Origin: Rubrobacter sp.
Lineage (GTDB): Bacteria; Actinomycetota; Rubrobacteria; Rubrobacterales; Rubrobacteraceae
Direction of reading: 5' to 3'
Assembly (NCBI GenBank): GCA_016781725.1
Contig: JADDPU010000512.1
Coordinates: 1-12,341 of the forward strand
Length of the DNA: 12,341 nt
Shown here: one piece after another, positions 1 to 6,855 of the stretch
How positions within the stretch are numbered: position 1 is the stretch's first letter
Layout: every line of letters begins with the position of its first letter
Program-made: the position numbers and the translations under genes
The notes under the pieces: model-generated
Databases searched by the model: none
The model's input: only the letters and a program-made list of their open reading frames with translations
What the model was told of the DNA's origin: nothing

Positions 1-48
1 GAGGCCGCCGAGGCCTACGTGGAGCGCGCCCGCGCGAAGGAGGTTTAG
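1..48 (+). CDS. 3' end of an upstream gene (partial)
   Basis: Frame 1 is open from the first base and reads 15 codons, EAAEAYVERARAKEV, before TAG at 46-48. The Ala/Glu/Arg-rich helical tail and GC-rich third positions fit a real C-terminus. Too little is present to name the product, and the next gene has its own promoter. Confidence 0.5.
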   Translation, partial: EAAEAYVERARAKEV

Positions 49-68
49 CCGCCGAAGGATCGCTCATC

Positions 69-92
69 CCGGATGGTTAGTCTAGAATCCGG
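69..92 (+). promoter_or_regulatory. Putative operator and -10 region of the permease gene
   Basis: Inverted arms CCGGAT (69-74) and ATCCGG (87-92) flank TCTAGA (81-86). A -10-like TAGAAT lies at 83-88. No good -35 is visible. The same arms and core occur at 1715-1736 before the lyase gene, which makes chance unlikely. A regulator bound here would cover the -10, so repression is the simplest model. The transcript would have a leader of about 70 nt containing small GC hairpins (for example GCAGG/CCTGC at 98-112). Confidence 0.5.
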
Positions 93-166
93 CGCAGCAG
101 GTGGGGCCTGCCAGACGGCGGGGAGAGCCCTGCCGCCCGACCGAACCGTTCTAGGGGGATGGGTAG

Positions 167-1621
167 ATGACGGAGGAAGCGAGAGGGGCGGGACAACAGG
201 AGCGGGGGCTGCGGCGCGAGCTGCGTTTCTGGGAGGCGATAGCGCTCTCCATCGCGATCATGGCGCCTGGGGCGGCTATGGCCCTCAACGGCACGGCGAC
301 TGCCGGTCTGGTTGGGCGCGCGGTGCCGCTGGTGTTCGTGCTCGCCACCGTGGGCATATTGTTCGTCTCCTACGCGTTTATCCGGCTCACCTCGTACTTC
401 AACCACGCGGGGTCCGTCTACGCCCTCTCGGGGGCCACGCTCGGCCCGAGGGCAGGCTTCTTCTCCGGCTGGGCGCTTCTGGGTACCTACCTGTGCTTCA
501 CGGCGGGGTCCACCGCCGAGGTCGGCCTCTTCGGGCAGGAATTCCTGGCCTCGACGGGCCTCCCCGAGGTCGACTGGGTGGTGATAGCGCTGGTCGCGGC
601 GGCGCTCATCTGGGTGCTCGCCCACGGGGACGTCCGCGTGGTGACGCGCGCGCTCCTCAGCATGGAGGGGCTCACGGTAGCCCTGATCCTGGTGCTCGTG
701 GTGGTGATCTTCGCCCGCCTCTTCGGCGGGGCGGCCCCAGGTGGGCAGGAGTTCACGCTCTCGGCCTTCGCGCTGCCTAAGGGGGTGGATTTCGGTACGC
801 TTGGACTTGCGACGGTCTTCGGGATCCTCTCTTTCGCCGGCTTCGAGGGAGCGGCCTCCCTCGGCGAGGAGACGGACAACCCGCGCCGCAACATCCCCCG
901 CGCCATAGCGGCGGCCGTGGTGACCATGGGCGTCTTCTACGTGATCGTGATGCTCGCCCAGACTCTGGGCTTCGGCGTGGACCGGGCCGGCACCGAAGGC
1001 TTCGCCGGCGCGTCCTCACCTTTAGGCGAGCTCTCCACGAACTATATAGGGCCGGGCATGGCCGCGGCCATCAACTTCGGCGTCATGGTCAGCGCGTTCG
1101 CAAGCGCCCTTGGGACGGCGACGGCGGGCTCGCGCATGCTCTTCGCCCTCTGCCGCGACGGCTTTCTCTCCCGGCGCCTGGGCGAGACCTCGGCCCGCAC
1201 GGGGGCGCCGGCCAACGCCCTGGCCGCCGTGATGGCGGTCGGGATAACCACCTTCGTGATCCTGCGCATAGGCGGGGTCTCGGCGGTGAACGCGTTTTTC
1301 TACCCGGCCACCGTCGGGGTGCTGACCCTACTCGTGGCCTACATCGTCACGAACGTGGGCGCCTTGAGGTTCCTCTTCCTGAGCCGCAGGGTGCCGACCT
1401 GGGAAGCCGTCTTCCCGGTTGTCGGGCTCATGATCCTGCTTTACGTGATCTACAAGAACGTCTACCCGGCGCCGGACTTCCCTTTCAATCTCTTCCCTTA
1501 CATCGCGGCGGCCTGGCTCCTGATAGGGGTAGGCTCTGTCCTGTTCGTCCCAGGCCTCGCAAGCCGCATCGGCGCGAACCTCGCCGAGCGGGAGGGCATG
1601 GCGGCCGGAAGGGACGGGTAG
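167..1621 (+). CDS. APC-family amino acid permease
   Basis: Inner-membrane secondary transporter of the amino acid-polyamine-organocation superfamily, 484 aa, the usual length. After a short charged N-terminus (1-20) there are about twelve hydrophobic segments. Family landmarks include an APGAAMA stretch in the first helix (33-39), SYFNHAGSVYAL (76-87), and the signature FAGFEGAASLGEETDNPRR (223-241), followed by NIPRAI. The ATG at 167 has a purine-rich GGGGGA about 7 nt upstream. The substrate cannot be read from sequence; an amino acid or amine is likely. The shared operator with the DapA-like gene downstream suggests the two handle one substrate. They are separated by about 170 bp and each has its own promoter, so they need not be one transcript. 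Confidence 0.9.
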   Translation: MTEEARGAGQQERGLRRELRFWEAIALSIAIMAPGAAMALNGTATAGLVGRAVPLVFVLATVGILFVSYAFIRLTSYFNHAGSVYALSGATLGPRAGFFSGWALLGTYLCFTAGSTAEVGLFGQEFLASTGLPEVDWVVIALVAAALIWVLAHGDVRVVTRALLSMEGLTVALILVLVVVIFARLFGGAAPGGQEFTLSAFALPKGVDFGTLGLATVFGILSFAGFEGAASLGEETDNPRRNIPRAIAAAVVTMGVFYVIVMLAQTLGFGVDRAGTEGFAGASSPLGELSTNYIGPGMAAAINFGVMVSAFASALGTATAGSRMLFALCRDGFLSRRLGETSARTGAPANALAAVMAVGITTFVILRIGGVSAVNAFFYPATVGVLTLLVAYIVTNVGALRFLFLSRRVPTWEAVFPVVGLMILLYVIYKNVYPAPDFPFNLFPYIAAAWLLIGVGSVLFVPGLASRIGANLAEREGMAAGRDG

Positions 1622-1630
1622 GGCTACCCG
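1615..1630 (+). terminator. Possible hairpin terminator after the permease gene
   Basis: CGGGTAG and CTACCCG form a perfect 7-bp inverted repeat separated by two bases, straddling the stop codon. No T-tract follows. Two more small hairpins lie downstream (1683-1697 TCCCG/CGGGA and 1700-1714 CCGCG/CGCGG). T-less hairpin terminators are plausible in high-GC actinobacteria, but this is weak evidence. Confidence 0.3.
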
Positions 1631-1714
1631 GCGAAGCGTCCCCGCAACGAGCCCAACCGCTTCGTCCGGCGCCTCCGGTCTCTCCCGTGGACCGGGAACC
1701 CGCGGTTTTCGCGG

Positions 1715-1736
1715 CCGGATCGTCTAGAGTATCCGG
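1715..1736 (+). promoter_or_regulatory. Palindromic operator and -10 region of the lyase gene
   Basis: CCGGAT (1715-1720), TCTAGA (1723-1728) and ATCCGG (1731-1736) form a 22-bp near-perfect palindrome. Only the two dinucleotide spacers break symmetry. A -10-like TAGAGT lies at 1725-1730, inside the palindrome. The same element sits before the permease gene with a slightly different spacing. The symmetry fits a dimeric regulator such as a GntR, IclR or LacI type; the regulator itself is not in this window. Confidence 0.55.
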
Positions 1737-1790
1737 GATGGCGGACCTATGGTGAGCCGGAAGGAACTAGACGAGCGAGAGGAGTGCACG

Positions 1791-2732
1791 GTGGGCGGCG
1801 AAAAACTGAGCGCGGGCGACTACTTCAGACCTGCTCTGCCCCGGGGCGTGTTCGCGGCCATCCTGACCCCGATGGACGGGGACCTTTACCCCGACCACCG
1901 GGCATTCGCCGCCCACTGCCGTAGGCTGCTGGAGGCAGGGTGCCACGGTCTGGCCGTCTTCGGGACGACCGGGGAGGCAAACTCCCTCTCCGTGGACGAG
2001 CGGCTCGCGGCGCTCGAAGCCCTGGTCGAGGGTGGCGTTCCGGGCGAGTCCATGCTGCCGGGGACGGGGTCCTCCGCCTTGACCGACACCGTCCGCCTGA
2101 GCCGCGCGGCGCTGGAGGTGGGGGCGCGGGGGGTGTTGGTGCTGCCGCCGTTCTACTACAAGGGCGTCGACGACGACTGCCTGTTCCGCTTCTTCGCCGA
2201 GGTCGTCGAGCGGGTGGACGACGACCGGCTGCGGGTGTACCTCTACCACATACCGCACCTGACGGGCGTCGGGTTCGGGTTCGGGGTGATCTCACGCCTC
2301 CTCGAGGCCTACCCAGGCGTCGTGGTCGGCACGAAGGACAGCTCGGGGGATAAAGAACGCATCACCACCCTCTGCCGCGAGTTCCCCGGCTTCCACGTGC
2401 TCGCCGGCACCGAGACGCTCCTGCTCGACACCCTCAGGGAGGGCGGCGCCGGCTGCATCTCCGCCACCGTCAACGTTACCTCGCGGCTGGCCCGCCGCGT
2501 CCACGACGCTCACGAGGCGGGGGAAACCGACGAAGCCGAGGATCTGCAGCGACGCCTCACGGAGCTGCGCGCGCTCATCGAGGCTTATCCCATGATCCCC
2601 GCGCTCAAGCGCCTCACCGCCGAGTTGACGGGCGACGAGTACTGGCGCAACCTCAGGCCACCACTGTGTGCGCTGGACGAGGCCCGGGCGGAGGAGCTTC
2701 TCCTTCGGTTGCCGCTCTCCGAGTTGCTCTAG
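1791..2732 (+). CDS. DapA/NanA-superfamily lyase or aldolase
   Basis: Class I (Schiff-base) TIM-barrel lyase of the dihydrodipicolinate synthase/N-acetylneuraminate lyase superfamily, 313 aa from this GTG. Visible motifs: GTTGE (58-62) for the pyruvyl carboxylate, Tyr152 in YHIP, and the Schiff-base Lys182 in GTKDSSGD. The Arg that follows the Tyr in true DapA (Arg138 in E. coli) is Leu (YHIPHLTG). The aldehyde substrate is therefore probably not aspartate semialdehyde, and a catabolic keto-acid lyase is more likely. I chose GTG 1791 because GAGAGGAG sits about 7 nt upstream. ATG 1749 (327 aa) is in frame but has no clear ribosome site and lies within about 12 nt of the predicted transcript start. 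The shared operator with the permease suggests a joint uptake and breakdown role. Confidence 0.85.
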   Translation: MGGEKLSAGDYFRPALPRGVFAAILTPMDGDLYPDHRAFAAHCRRLLEAGCHGLAVFGTTGEANSLSVDERLAALEALVEGGVPGESMLPGTGSSALTDTVRLSRAALEVGARGVLVLPPFYYKGVDDDCLFRFFAEVVERVDDDRLRVYLYHIPHLTGVGFGFGVISRLLEAYPGVVVGTKDSSGDKERITTLCREFPGFHVLAGTETLLLDTLREGGAGCISATVNVTSRLARRVHDAHEAGETDEAEDLQRRLTELRALIEAYPMIPALKRLTAELTGDEYWRNLRPPLCALDEARAEELLLRLPLSELL

Positions 2733-2744
2733 TCGCCGCCGGCC

Positions 2745-4742
2745 TCAGGAAGAGAGCAGCTCTTCGAAGCCTGCCTCGTCCAGGATCGGGACGCCCAAAG
2801 CTTTGGCCTTCTCAAGCTTCGAGCCGGCCTCCTCGCCGGCGAGCACGTAGTCGGTGTTCTTGCTCACCGAGGAGGTGAAGGTGCCGCCCGCCGCCTCCAG
2901 CCGCCCGACAAAGTAGCCGCGGGGCCTGCCTAAAGTCCCGGTGATGACCACGCGTTTGCCGACGAGCGGCCCTTCGGCGGGACCCGTAGCATCGCGCTCG
3001 AAGTCGAGGCCGCGTTGGATGAGGCGCCGGATCAGATCCCTGTTGTCCTCGAGGCCGAAGTACTCGATGACGGCGCGGGCGACGACCTCGCCGACGCCGG
3101 CTATCTCGGTCAGTTGCTCCACGGCGACCCCGCGCATCAGGTCCGAGCCTGAGAACCTCCCGGCGATGAGGCCGGCCGTCACAGCCCCGACGTGGCGGAT
3201 GCCCAGGGCGTAGAGGACGCGGGGAAAGGGCTGGTCCTTGCTCCTCTCGATGGCCCGGATCAGGTTCTCCGCGCTCTTCTCGCCGAAGCCCTCGAGCGGG
3301 ACGAGTTGCTCGGCCTTCAGATCATAGACCTCCGCAACGTCCTTTATGAGGCCGAGGTCGAAGAGGCGGGTGGCGAGCTTCTCGCCGAGGCCGTCGATGT
3401 CCATAGCGGTCTTCGAGGCCCAGTGGATGATGTGCTCGAGCGCCTGCGCCGGGCAGCGGGCGTTCACGCAGCGCGTCACAGCCTCGCCCGCGGGGCGGGA
3501 GACGGGCTCCCCGCACACGGGGCAGTGGGTAGGCATGGTGAACTCCCGCTCTGTGCCGTCGCGTTCTTCGGTCACTGCCTTGACTACCTGAGGGATCACG
3601 TCCCCGGCGCGTTCGATCACCACCTTGTCGCCGACGAGGATGCCCTTCTCCTTTACGTAGTCCTCGTTGTGCAGCGTCGCCCGGGAGATCACCACCCCCC
3701 CGACGTTCACAGGCTCGAGCACCGCCTGGGGCGTCAGGGCGCCAGTCCTTCCAACGTTGACGATGATGTCGAGCAGCTTCGTGCGCCCGGCGAGCGGCTC
3801 GAACTTGTAGGCGATGGCCCACCGCGGGGCTTTCGCGACGGAGCCAAGGGCGAGCTGCTGGTCGCGGGAGTCCACCTTTACCACGACGCCGTCGATCTGG
3901 TAAGGGAGCGACTCGCGCTGGCGGGCCGCCTCCTCGCACTCTTCTATGACGGACTCGATGGATTCGTGCAGCCTGTACGGGTTCGACCGCAGGCCGTAGC
4001 CCTTCAGGGCGTCGAGCATCCCGGAGTGGCTCTCGAAGTCCCCCGCGCCCTCGCCGATGCCGTAGAGGTAGATCTTGAGGGGCCTCCTGGCGGTGATCTT
4101 CGGATCGAGCTGCCGGATGGAGCCGGCGGCGGCGTTGCGCGGGTTGGCGAAAGGGGGCTTTCCCTCTTCCTCCTGCCGCCGGTTGAGACGCTCGAAGTCT
4201 TCGAGCGTCATGTACACCTCGCCCCGCGGCTCCAGGACCTCGGGGGGACCGTCGTCGAGCCTCTCCGGGATGGAGCGGACGGTGCCGAGGTTCTGCGTCA
4301 CGTCCTCGCCGACCGCGCCGTTGCCGCGCGTGGCGCCCCGGACGAACCGCCCGTTCTCGTAGCGCAGCGAGACGGCGAGGCCGTCGATCTTCCGCTCGGT
4401 CACGTAGCGCGGAGATTCGTCGTCGCCGAGCAGTCGCCTGACGCGGGCGTCCCACTCCCGCAGCTCGTCGAGCTTGCGGGCGTTCGCCAGCGAGAGCATC
4501 GGGACGGCGTGACGGACCTCCACGAAGCCCTCGATGGGCTCCCCGCCCACCCTCTGGGTCGGGGAGTCAGGGGTGAGGAGCTCGGGGTGCTCGCCTTCGA
4601 GGGTTTCGAGCTCGTTGTAGAGGGCGTCGTACTCGGCGTCGGAGATCTCCGGCGCGTCCTCTATGTAGTAGCGGCGGTTGTGGTAGCGGACCCGCTCGCG
4701 TAGGCCCTCGATCCTCTCCCGAATGTCCGTCTCCTCGACCAC
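2745..4742 (-). CDS. ligA: NAD-dependent DNA ligase LigA
   Basis: Seals nicks in duplex DNA using NAD+, for replication and repair; essential in most bacteria. All family domains are present in order. They are the Ia domain (HNRRYYIEDAPEISDAEYD), the adenylation domain with catalytic Lys118 in KIDG, the OB fold, a four-Cys zinc finger (CPVC...CVNARCPAQ), helix-hairpin-helix repeats (DIDGLGEK, LEGFGEKSAENL) and a C-terminal BRCT domain. Length from GTG 4742 is 665 aa, typical. An in-frame TTG at 4778 would add 12 residues, but that TTG is the first half of the predicted -35 and TATAAT lies between, so it cannot be the start. The mRNA probably begins at or within a base of the GTG. The gene converges on the lyase gene with only 12 bp between stops. 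Confidence 0.97.
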   Translation of the reverse strand: MVEETDIRERIEGLRERVRYHNRRYYIEDAPEISDAEYDALYNELETLEGEHPELLTPDSPTQRVGGEPIEGFVEVRHAVPMLSLANARKLDELREWDARVRRLLGDDESPRYVTERKIDGLAVSLRYENGRFVRGATRGNGAVGEDVTQNLGTVRSIPERLDDGPPEVLEPRGEVYMTLEDFERLNRRQEEEGKPPFANPRNAAAGSIRQLDPKITARRPLKIYLYGIGEGAGDFESHSGMLDALKGYGLRSNPYRLHESIESVIEECEEAARQRESLPYQIDGVVVKVDSRDQQLALGSVAKAPRWAIAYKFEPLAGRTKLLDIIVNVGRTGALTPQAVLEPVNVGGVVISRATLHNEDYVKEKGILVGDKVVIERAGDVIPQVVKAVTEERDGTEREFTMPTHCPVCGEPVSRPAGEAVTRCVNARCPAQALEHIIHWASKTAMDIDGLGEKLATRLFDLGLIKDVAEVYDLKAEQLVPLEGFGEKSAENLIRAIERSKDQPFPRVLYALGIRHVGAVTAGLIAGRFSGSDLMRGVAVEQLTEIAGVGEVVARAVIEYFGLEDNRDLIRRLIQRGLDFERDATGPAEGPLVGKRVVITGTLGRPRGYFVGRLEAAGGTFTSSVSKNTDYVLAGEEAGSKLEKAKALGVPILDEAGFEELLSS

Positions 4743-4749
4743 CGGACGG

Positions 4750-4778
4750 ATTATACGCGCGGCCGCCCGCCGTCCCAA
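4750..4778 (-). promoter_or_regulatory. ligA promoter (TTGGGA-17-TATAAT), leaderless
   Basis: On the minus strand a -35 TTGGGA (4773-4778) is followed by a 17-bp spacer and a perfect -10 TATAAT (4750-4755). The GTG of ligA begins 7 nt past the -10, where transcription normally starts. This is the best sigma-70-type promoter in the window. Confidence 0.75.
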
Positions 4779-4785
4779 GAGGACC

Positions 4786-5271
4786 CTAAGCCTCCACGCG
4801 CCGCACCGGCCAGCCGAGCTCCCGGCCTTGGTGATCTACGAAAACGAACTCTTTACCCCGGGGATCTACGTCCCGCACGACCGCGACGACGTACGGGTAG
4901 GTGAGGGCCTGGGTCAGGATCGCATCCGGTGGCGGCTCTTCAAGTGCGAGCCTGACCGTGACCCTGCCCCCTCTAAGGCTGGCCGACTCGACGCCGAGTG
5001 AGTACCCTCCGGTCGGCTTCTCTCCCCAGTAGGAGATCAGGTAAGTGCCAGCCCCGGAGTCAGGGACCTCAGCCCCGAGCTCACCGGAGAGGGTTGACGC
5101 TGAAGGGGCCAGGACCACGCCTGGTTTCCTGGGACCCTGCCCCGGAGCATCCGAGTAGATTCGCCCGACGCGCAGTTCGCGCGGTTCCTCAGGGAGAGGA
5201 GTGGAAGCGTTGTCGCTGGCGGAGCACCCGGCGGCGAGCAACAGGAGCGCCAGCATCCCCACGCGTGCCAT
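4786..5271 (-). CDS. PrcB-domain lipoprotein
   Basis: Predicted exported lipoprotein of 161 aa. The N-terminus MARVGMLALLLLAAGCSAS is a signal peptide with lipobox LAAGC. A low-complexity linker (SASDNASTPLPEEP) follows. The C-terminal half resembles the PrcB C-terminal domain, with landmarks YWGEKPTGGYSLGVESA, VTVRLALEEPPPDA and TQALTYPYVV. In spirochaetes PrcB-type proteins are linked to a surface protease complex, but most family members are uncharacterised, so protease inhibition is not assured here. The frame stays open to 5403; I start at 5271 because the signal peptide begins there and the upstream residues are Arg/Pro-rich filler. No strong ribosome site is visible. It lies 43 bp upstream of ligA on the same strand, and ligA has its own promoter between them. 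Confidence 0.75.
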   Translation of the reverse strand: MARVGMLALLLLAAGCSASDNASTPLPEEPRELRVGRIYSDAPGQGPRKPGVVLAPSASTLSGELGAEVPDSGAGTYLISYWGEKPTGGYSLGVESASLRGGRVTVRLALEEPPPDAILTQALTYPYVVAVVRDVDPRGKEFVFVDHQGRELGWPVRRVEA

Positions 5272-5828
5272 TAGGCGCCGATCTACCCGCGGCAGAGCAC
5301 CCCGACTTGGCCGGTGGTCAGCGCCGCCTGTCCTCTGGTCTCGGCGCGCCCGCCCTGGCGCAGCCCGTGCAGTTGGCTTCTCTGGAGGTAGTGATCCAAT
5401 CATCCTCGTTTATCGGCCTGCCGCAGTACGTCTCCCTCATCTGGGGTTTGGCCACGTGTACCCTGCCGAGCCCGTTGGCCTGGCGGATGTTCACGCCCGC
5501 CCCCTGGCCCGCCCGCCCGGTAGCCGGGCCTCTACGCTACGCTTTTCGACCACTAGTCGCCTCCTCGTCCTCGTAGATCCAGCCCCGGCTAGCACCACCG
5601 TCGCGGCGGCGACGATCTCGGCCTGCGCGCCGCAGGGTTGCCCTTCAGAATGCCGGTCGTCGGCCCCGATTACAACCCGTTCCGGCGCACCAGAGCTACC
5701 GGGACAGATCGCGAAGATCCAGAACTGGCGAGATTGGGCCGCGCAGGATGCCATGCGCGGACCCCCGAGGACGGTAGGAGAGGTAGGGGACTGCCAGGCG
5801 TGCGGCCGGCGCGGTCTTGCTCTGGTTT
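5272..5828. other. Stretch without a convincing gene
   Basis: About 560 bp between two minus-strand genes. Open frames exist on both strands, but none gives a recognisable protein and third-position GC looks lower than in neighbouring genes. The best is a minus-strand frame at 5491-5859 (122 codons, GTG) with a poorly spaced AAGGAG. I see no tRNA, repeat or strong hairpin. It may be a decayed gene or a regulatory region for the lipoprotein gene. Confidence 0.4.
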
Positions 5829-6338
5829 CTACGGGGAGACTTCCCCGCGACCGAGCCACCTGTCCGAGCGCTCCTTGAGCCAGGTCGTCCGCAACCTCTT
5901 GGCCGCGCCCCTTGCGGGCATATCCTCCGGCGAGAGCTCGTCTACGCGCTTGTAGAAGACCTTCCCGTTGCTCGTCAGCGCAACCAGCCCCTGTTCGGCT
6001 TGCCTGCGATCCTCGGAAGCCAGCCGCCGCAACGCCTCAGGCGACTCCCCCGGCAGCGGATCGCCAAGCAGCTTGGCGAGCTGGCCGTCCTTGCGCAGCT
6101 CCAGCTCCCGACGCTCCGATTGGATGAACGGCTTCCAGGCGGCGGCTATTCGGGCCCGGTTTCTCTCCTCGGCCCGCTCCCGATCCAGCTCCCGCGCGCG
6201 CTTTCTATCCAGCGCCTCCCGCTCCTGTACCGCCCCGAGCGCCTCTTCCGGCGATCCCCCGGTGCTCTGGGCCCGGTCGTTCGCCCGGTGCCCCAGAACG
6301 TTCTCCGGCGATTCGGATGCTCTCTGCCCCTCGTGCAT
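5829..6338 (-). CDS. Highly charged protein of unknown function
   Basis: 169 aa, not recognised. Residues 1-35 are polar and probably disordered. Residues about 35-70 are an Arg/Glu-rich helix (EREALDRKRARELDRERAEE), then WKPFIQSERRELELRKDG, then a more globular-looking C-terminus (SNGKVFYKRVDELSPEDM, RTTWLKERSDRWLG). No signal peptide or membrane segment, so probably cytoplasmic and perhaps nucleic-acid or protein binding by charge. The start is well supported: AGAGGAAG lies about 6 nt before the ATG. A -10-like TATCAT is at 6380-6385 on the same strand. It stands apart from its neighbours, with 160 bp upstream and the gene-poor stretch downstream. Confidence 0.65.
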   Translation of the reverse strand: MHEGQRASESPENVLGHRANDRAQSTGGSPEEALGAVQEREALDRKRARELDRERAEERNRARIAAAWKPFIQSERRELELRKDGQLAKLLGDPLPGESPEALRRLASEDRRQAEQGLVALTSNGKVFYKRVDELSPEDMPARGAAKRLRTTWLKERSDRWLGRGEVSP

Positions 6339-6379
6339 GGTTCTTCCTCTCGTTGGGGGTGGTCCCCCTTGCCGAGATG

Positions 6380-6385
6380 ATGATA
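6380..6385 (-). promoter_or_regulatory. -10-like element for the charged protein gene
   Basis: TATCAT on the minus strand, one mismatch to TATAAT, about 40 nt before the ATG at 6338, leaving room for the AGAGGAAG ribosome site. No -35 match at 16-18 bp. Confidence 0.3.
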
Positions 6386-6498
6386 CTATTCTTTCTAAGC
6401 CGCCGTCGCCCGGCGAGGTCCCGAGAGCCCTTCCGGTCTTGTTTCCTACTCGCTTTAGGCTTTCGTTGACCGGTGGCGCAAGCCTGTCGGATCTTCGT

Positions 6499-6804
6499 TT
6501 ACGCTTGCTCTGAGTAGTGCTCGCGGACGGCGTCGTCGAAGGCGCCCGAGGGGTCCTCCATGCGTGGGGCGGACTCTACGGTAGTCGCGTCGTAAGGGAG
6601 AGAGACGCGCTCCCTTTCGGCGTCGACCTCCAGCCGGTCGGCCGGGACGGGGCGGCCGTTCACGACTACGTACTTGAGGACGTCGCTCGGGGCGTCATAG
6701 ACGGTGTCGTCGACCCGTCCGATCTCCTCGCCCGCGGCGTCGTAGACCCCGTAGCCCTCCATCAGGGTGTAGGGGTTATCTGCCCGGTGGTCCTTCTCCT
6801 CCAT
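6499..6804 (-). CDS. PRC-barrel domain protein
   Basis: Small acidic cytoplasmic protein, 101 aa. Residues about 12-75 match the PRC-barrel pattern: GYGVYDAAGEEIGRVDDTVYDA, then LKYVVVNGRPVPADRLEVDAE, then VSLPYDATTVESAPRM. PRC-barrel folds occur in RimM, photosynthetic reaction centre H subunits and many small stress-associated proteins of unknown role. The start is fixed by GGAGGAGA about 5 nt before the ATG at 6804; an open frame further upstream is antisense to the neighbouring membrane protein and composed of His/Arg/Glu filler. The gene is divergent from the membrane GGDEF-like gene, with only 51 bp between start codons and a shared -10 element. Confidence 0.8.
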   Translation of the reverse strand: MEEKDHRADNPYTLMEGYGVYDAAGEEIGRVDDTVYDAPSDVLKYVVVNGRPVPADRLEVDAERERVSLPYDATTVESAPRMEDPSGAFDDAVREHYSEQA

Positions 6805-6840
6805 GGTCTCTCCTCCGGTGGCGGGGATAGGCGCGTGTGC

Positions 6841-6849
6841 GTATGATAC
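6841..6849. promoter_or_regulatory. Symmetric shared -10 for divergent genes
   Basis: GTATGATAC is symmetric around its central G. It gives TATGAT (6842-6847) on the plus strand and TATCAT (6843-6848) on the minus strand, each one mismatch from TATAAT. Plus-strand initiation would fall at or beside the GTG at 6856 (leaderless). Minus-strand initiation near 6836 would give a leader of about 30 nt with the GGAGGAGA site. Neither direction has a clear -35. Confidence 0.5.
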
Positions 6850-6855
6850 TTTGGC

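Noticed and set aside
73..780. 235-codon open frame overlapping the permease gene
   Set aside because: Gly/Arg/Pro-rich product in another frame of the clearly real permease gene.
3192..4703. 503-codon open frame on the plus strand opposite ligA
   Set aside because: It is exactly antisense to conserved LigA domains and its product is Val/Leu/Arg/Gly filler with no family features; long antisense frames are expected at this GC content.
5272..5403. 44-residue N-terminal extension of the lipoprotein
   Set aside because: It would bury the signal peptide and lipobox behind an Arg/Pro-rich stretch.
5491..5859. 122-codon minus-strand frame with GTG start
   Set aside because: No recognisable protein, weak third-position GC, ribosome-site spacing of about 11 nt, and overlap with the charged-protein gene. 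Not excluded, but not supported.
6457..6485. AGGCTT/AAGCCT inverted repeat downstream of the PRC-barrel gene
   Set aside because: Six-bp stem with a 17-nt loop and no T-tract; too weak to call a terminator.
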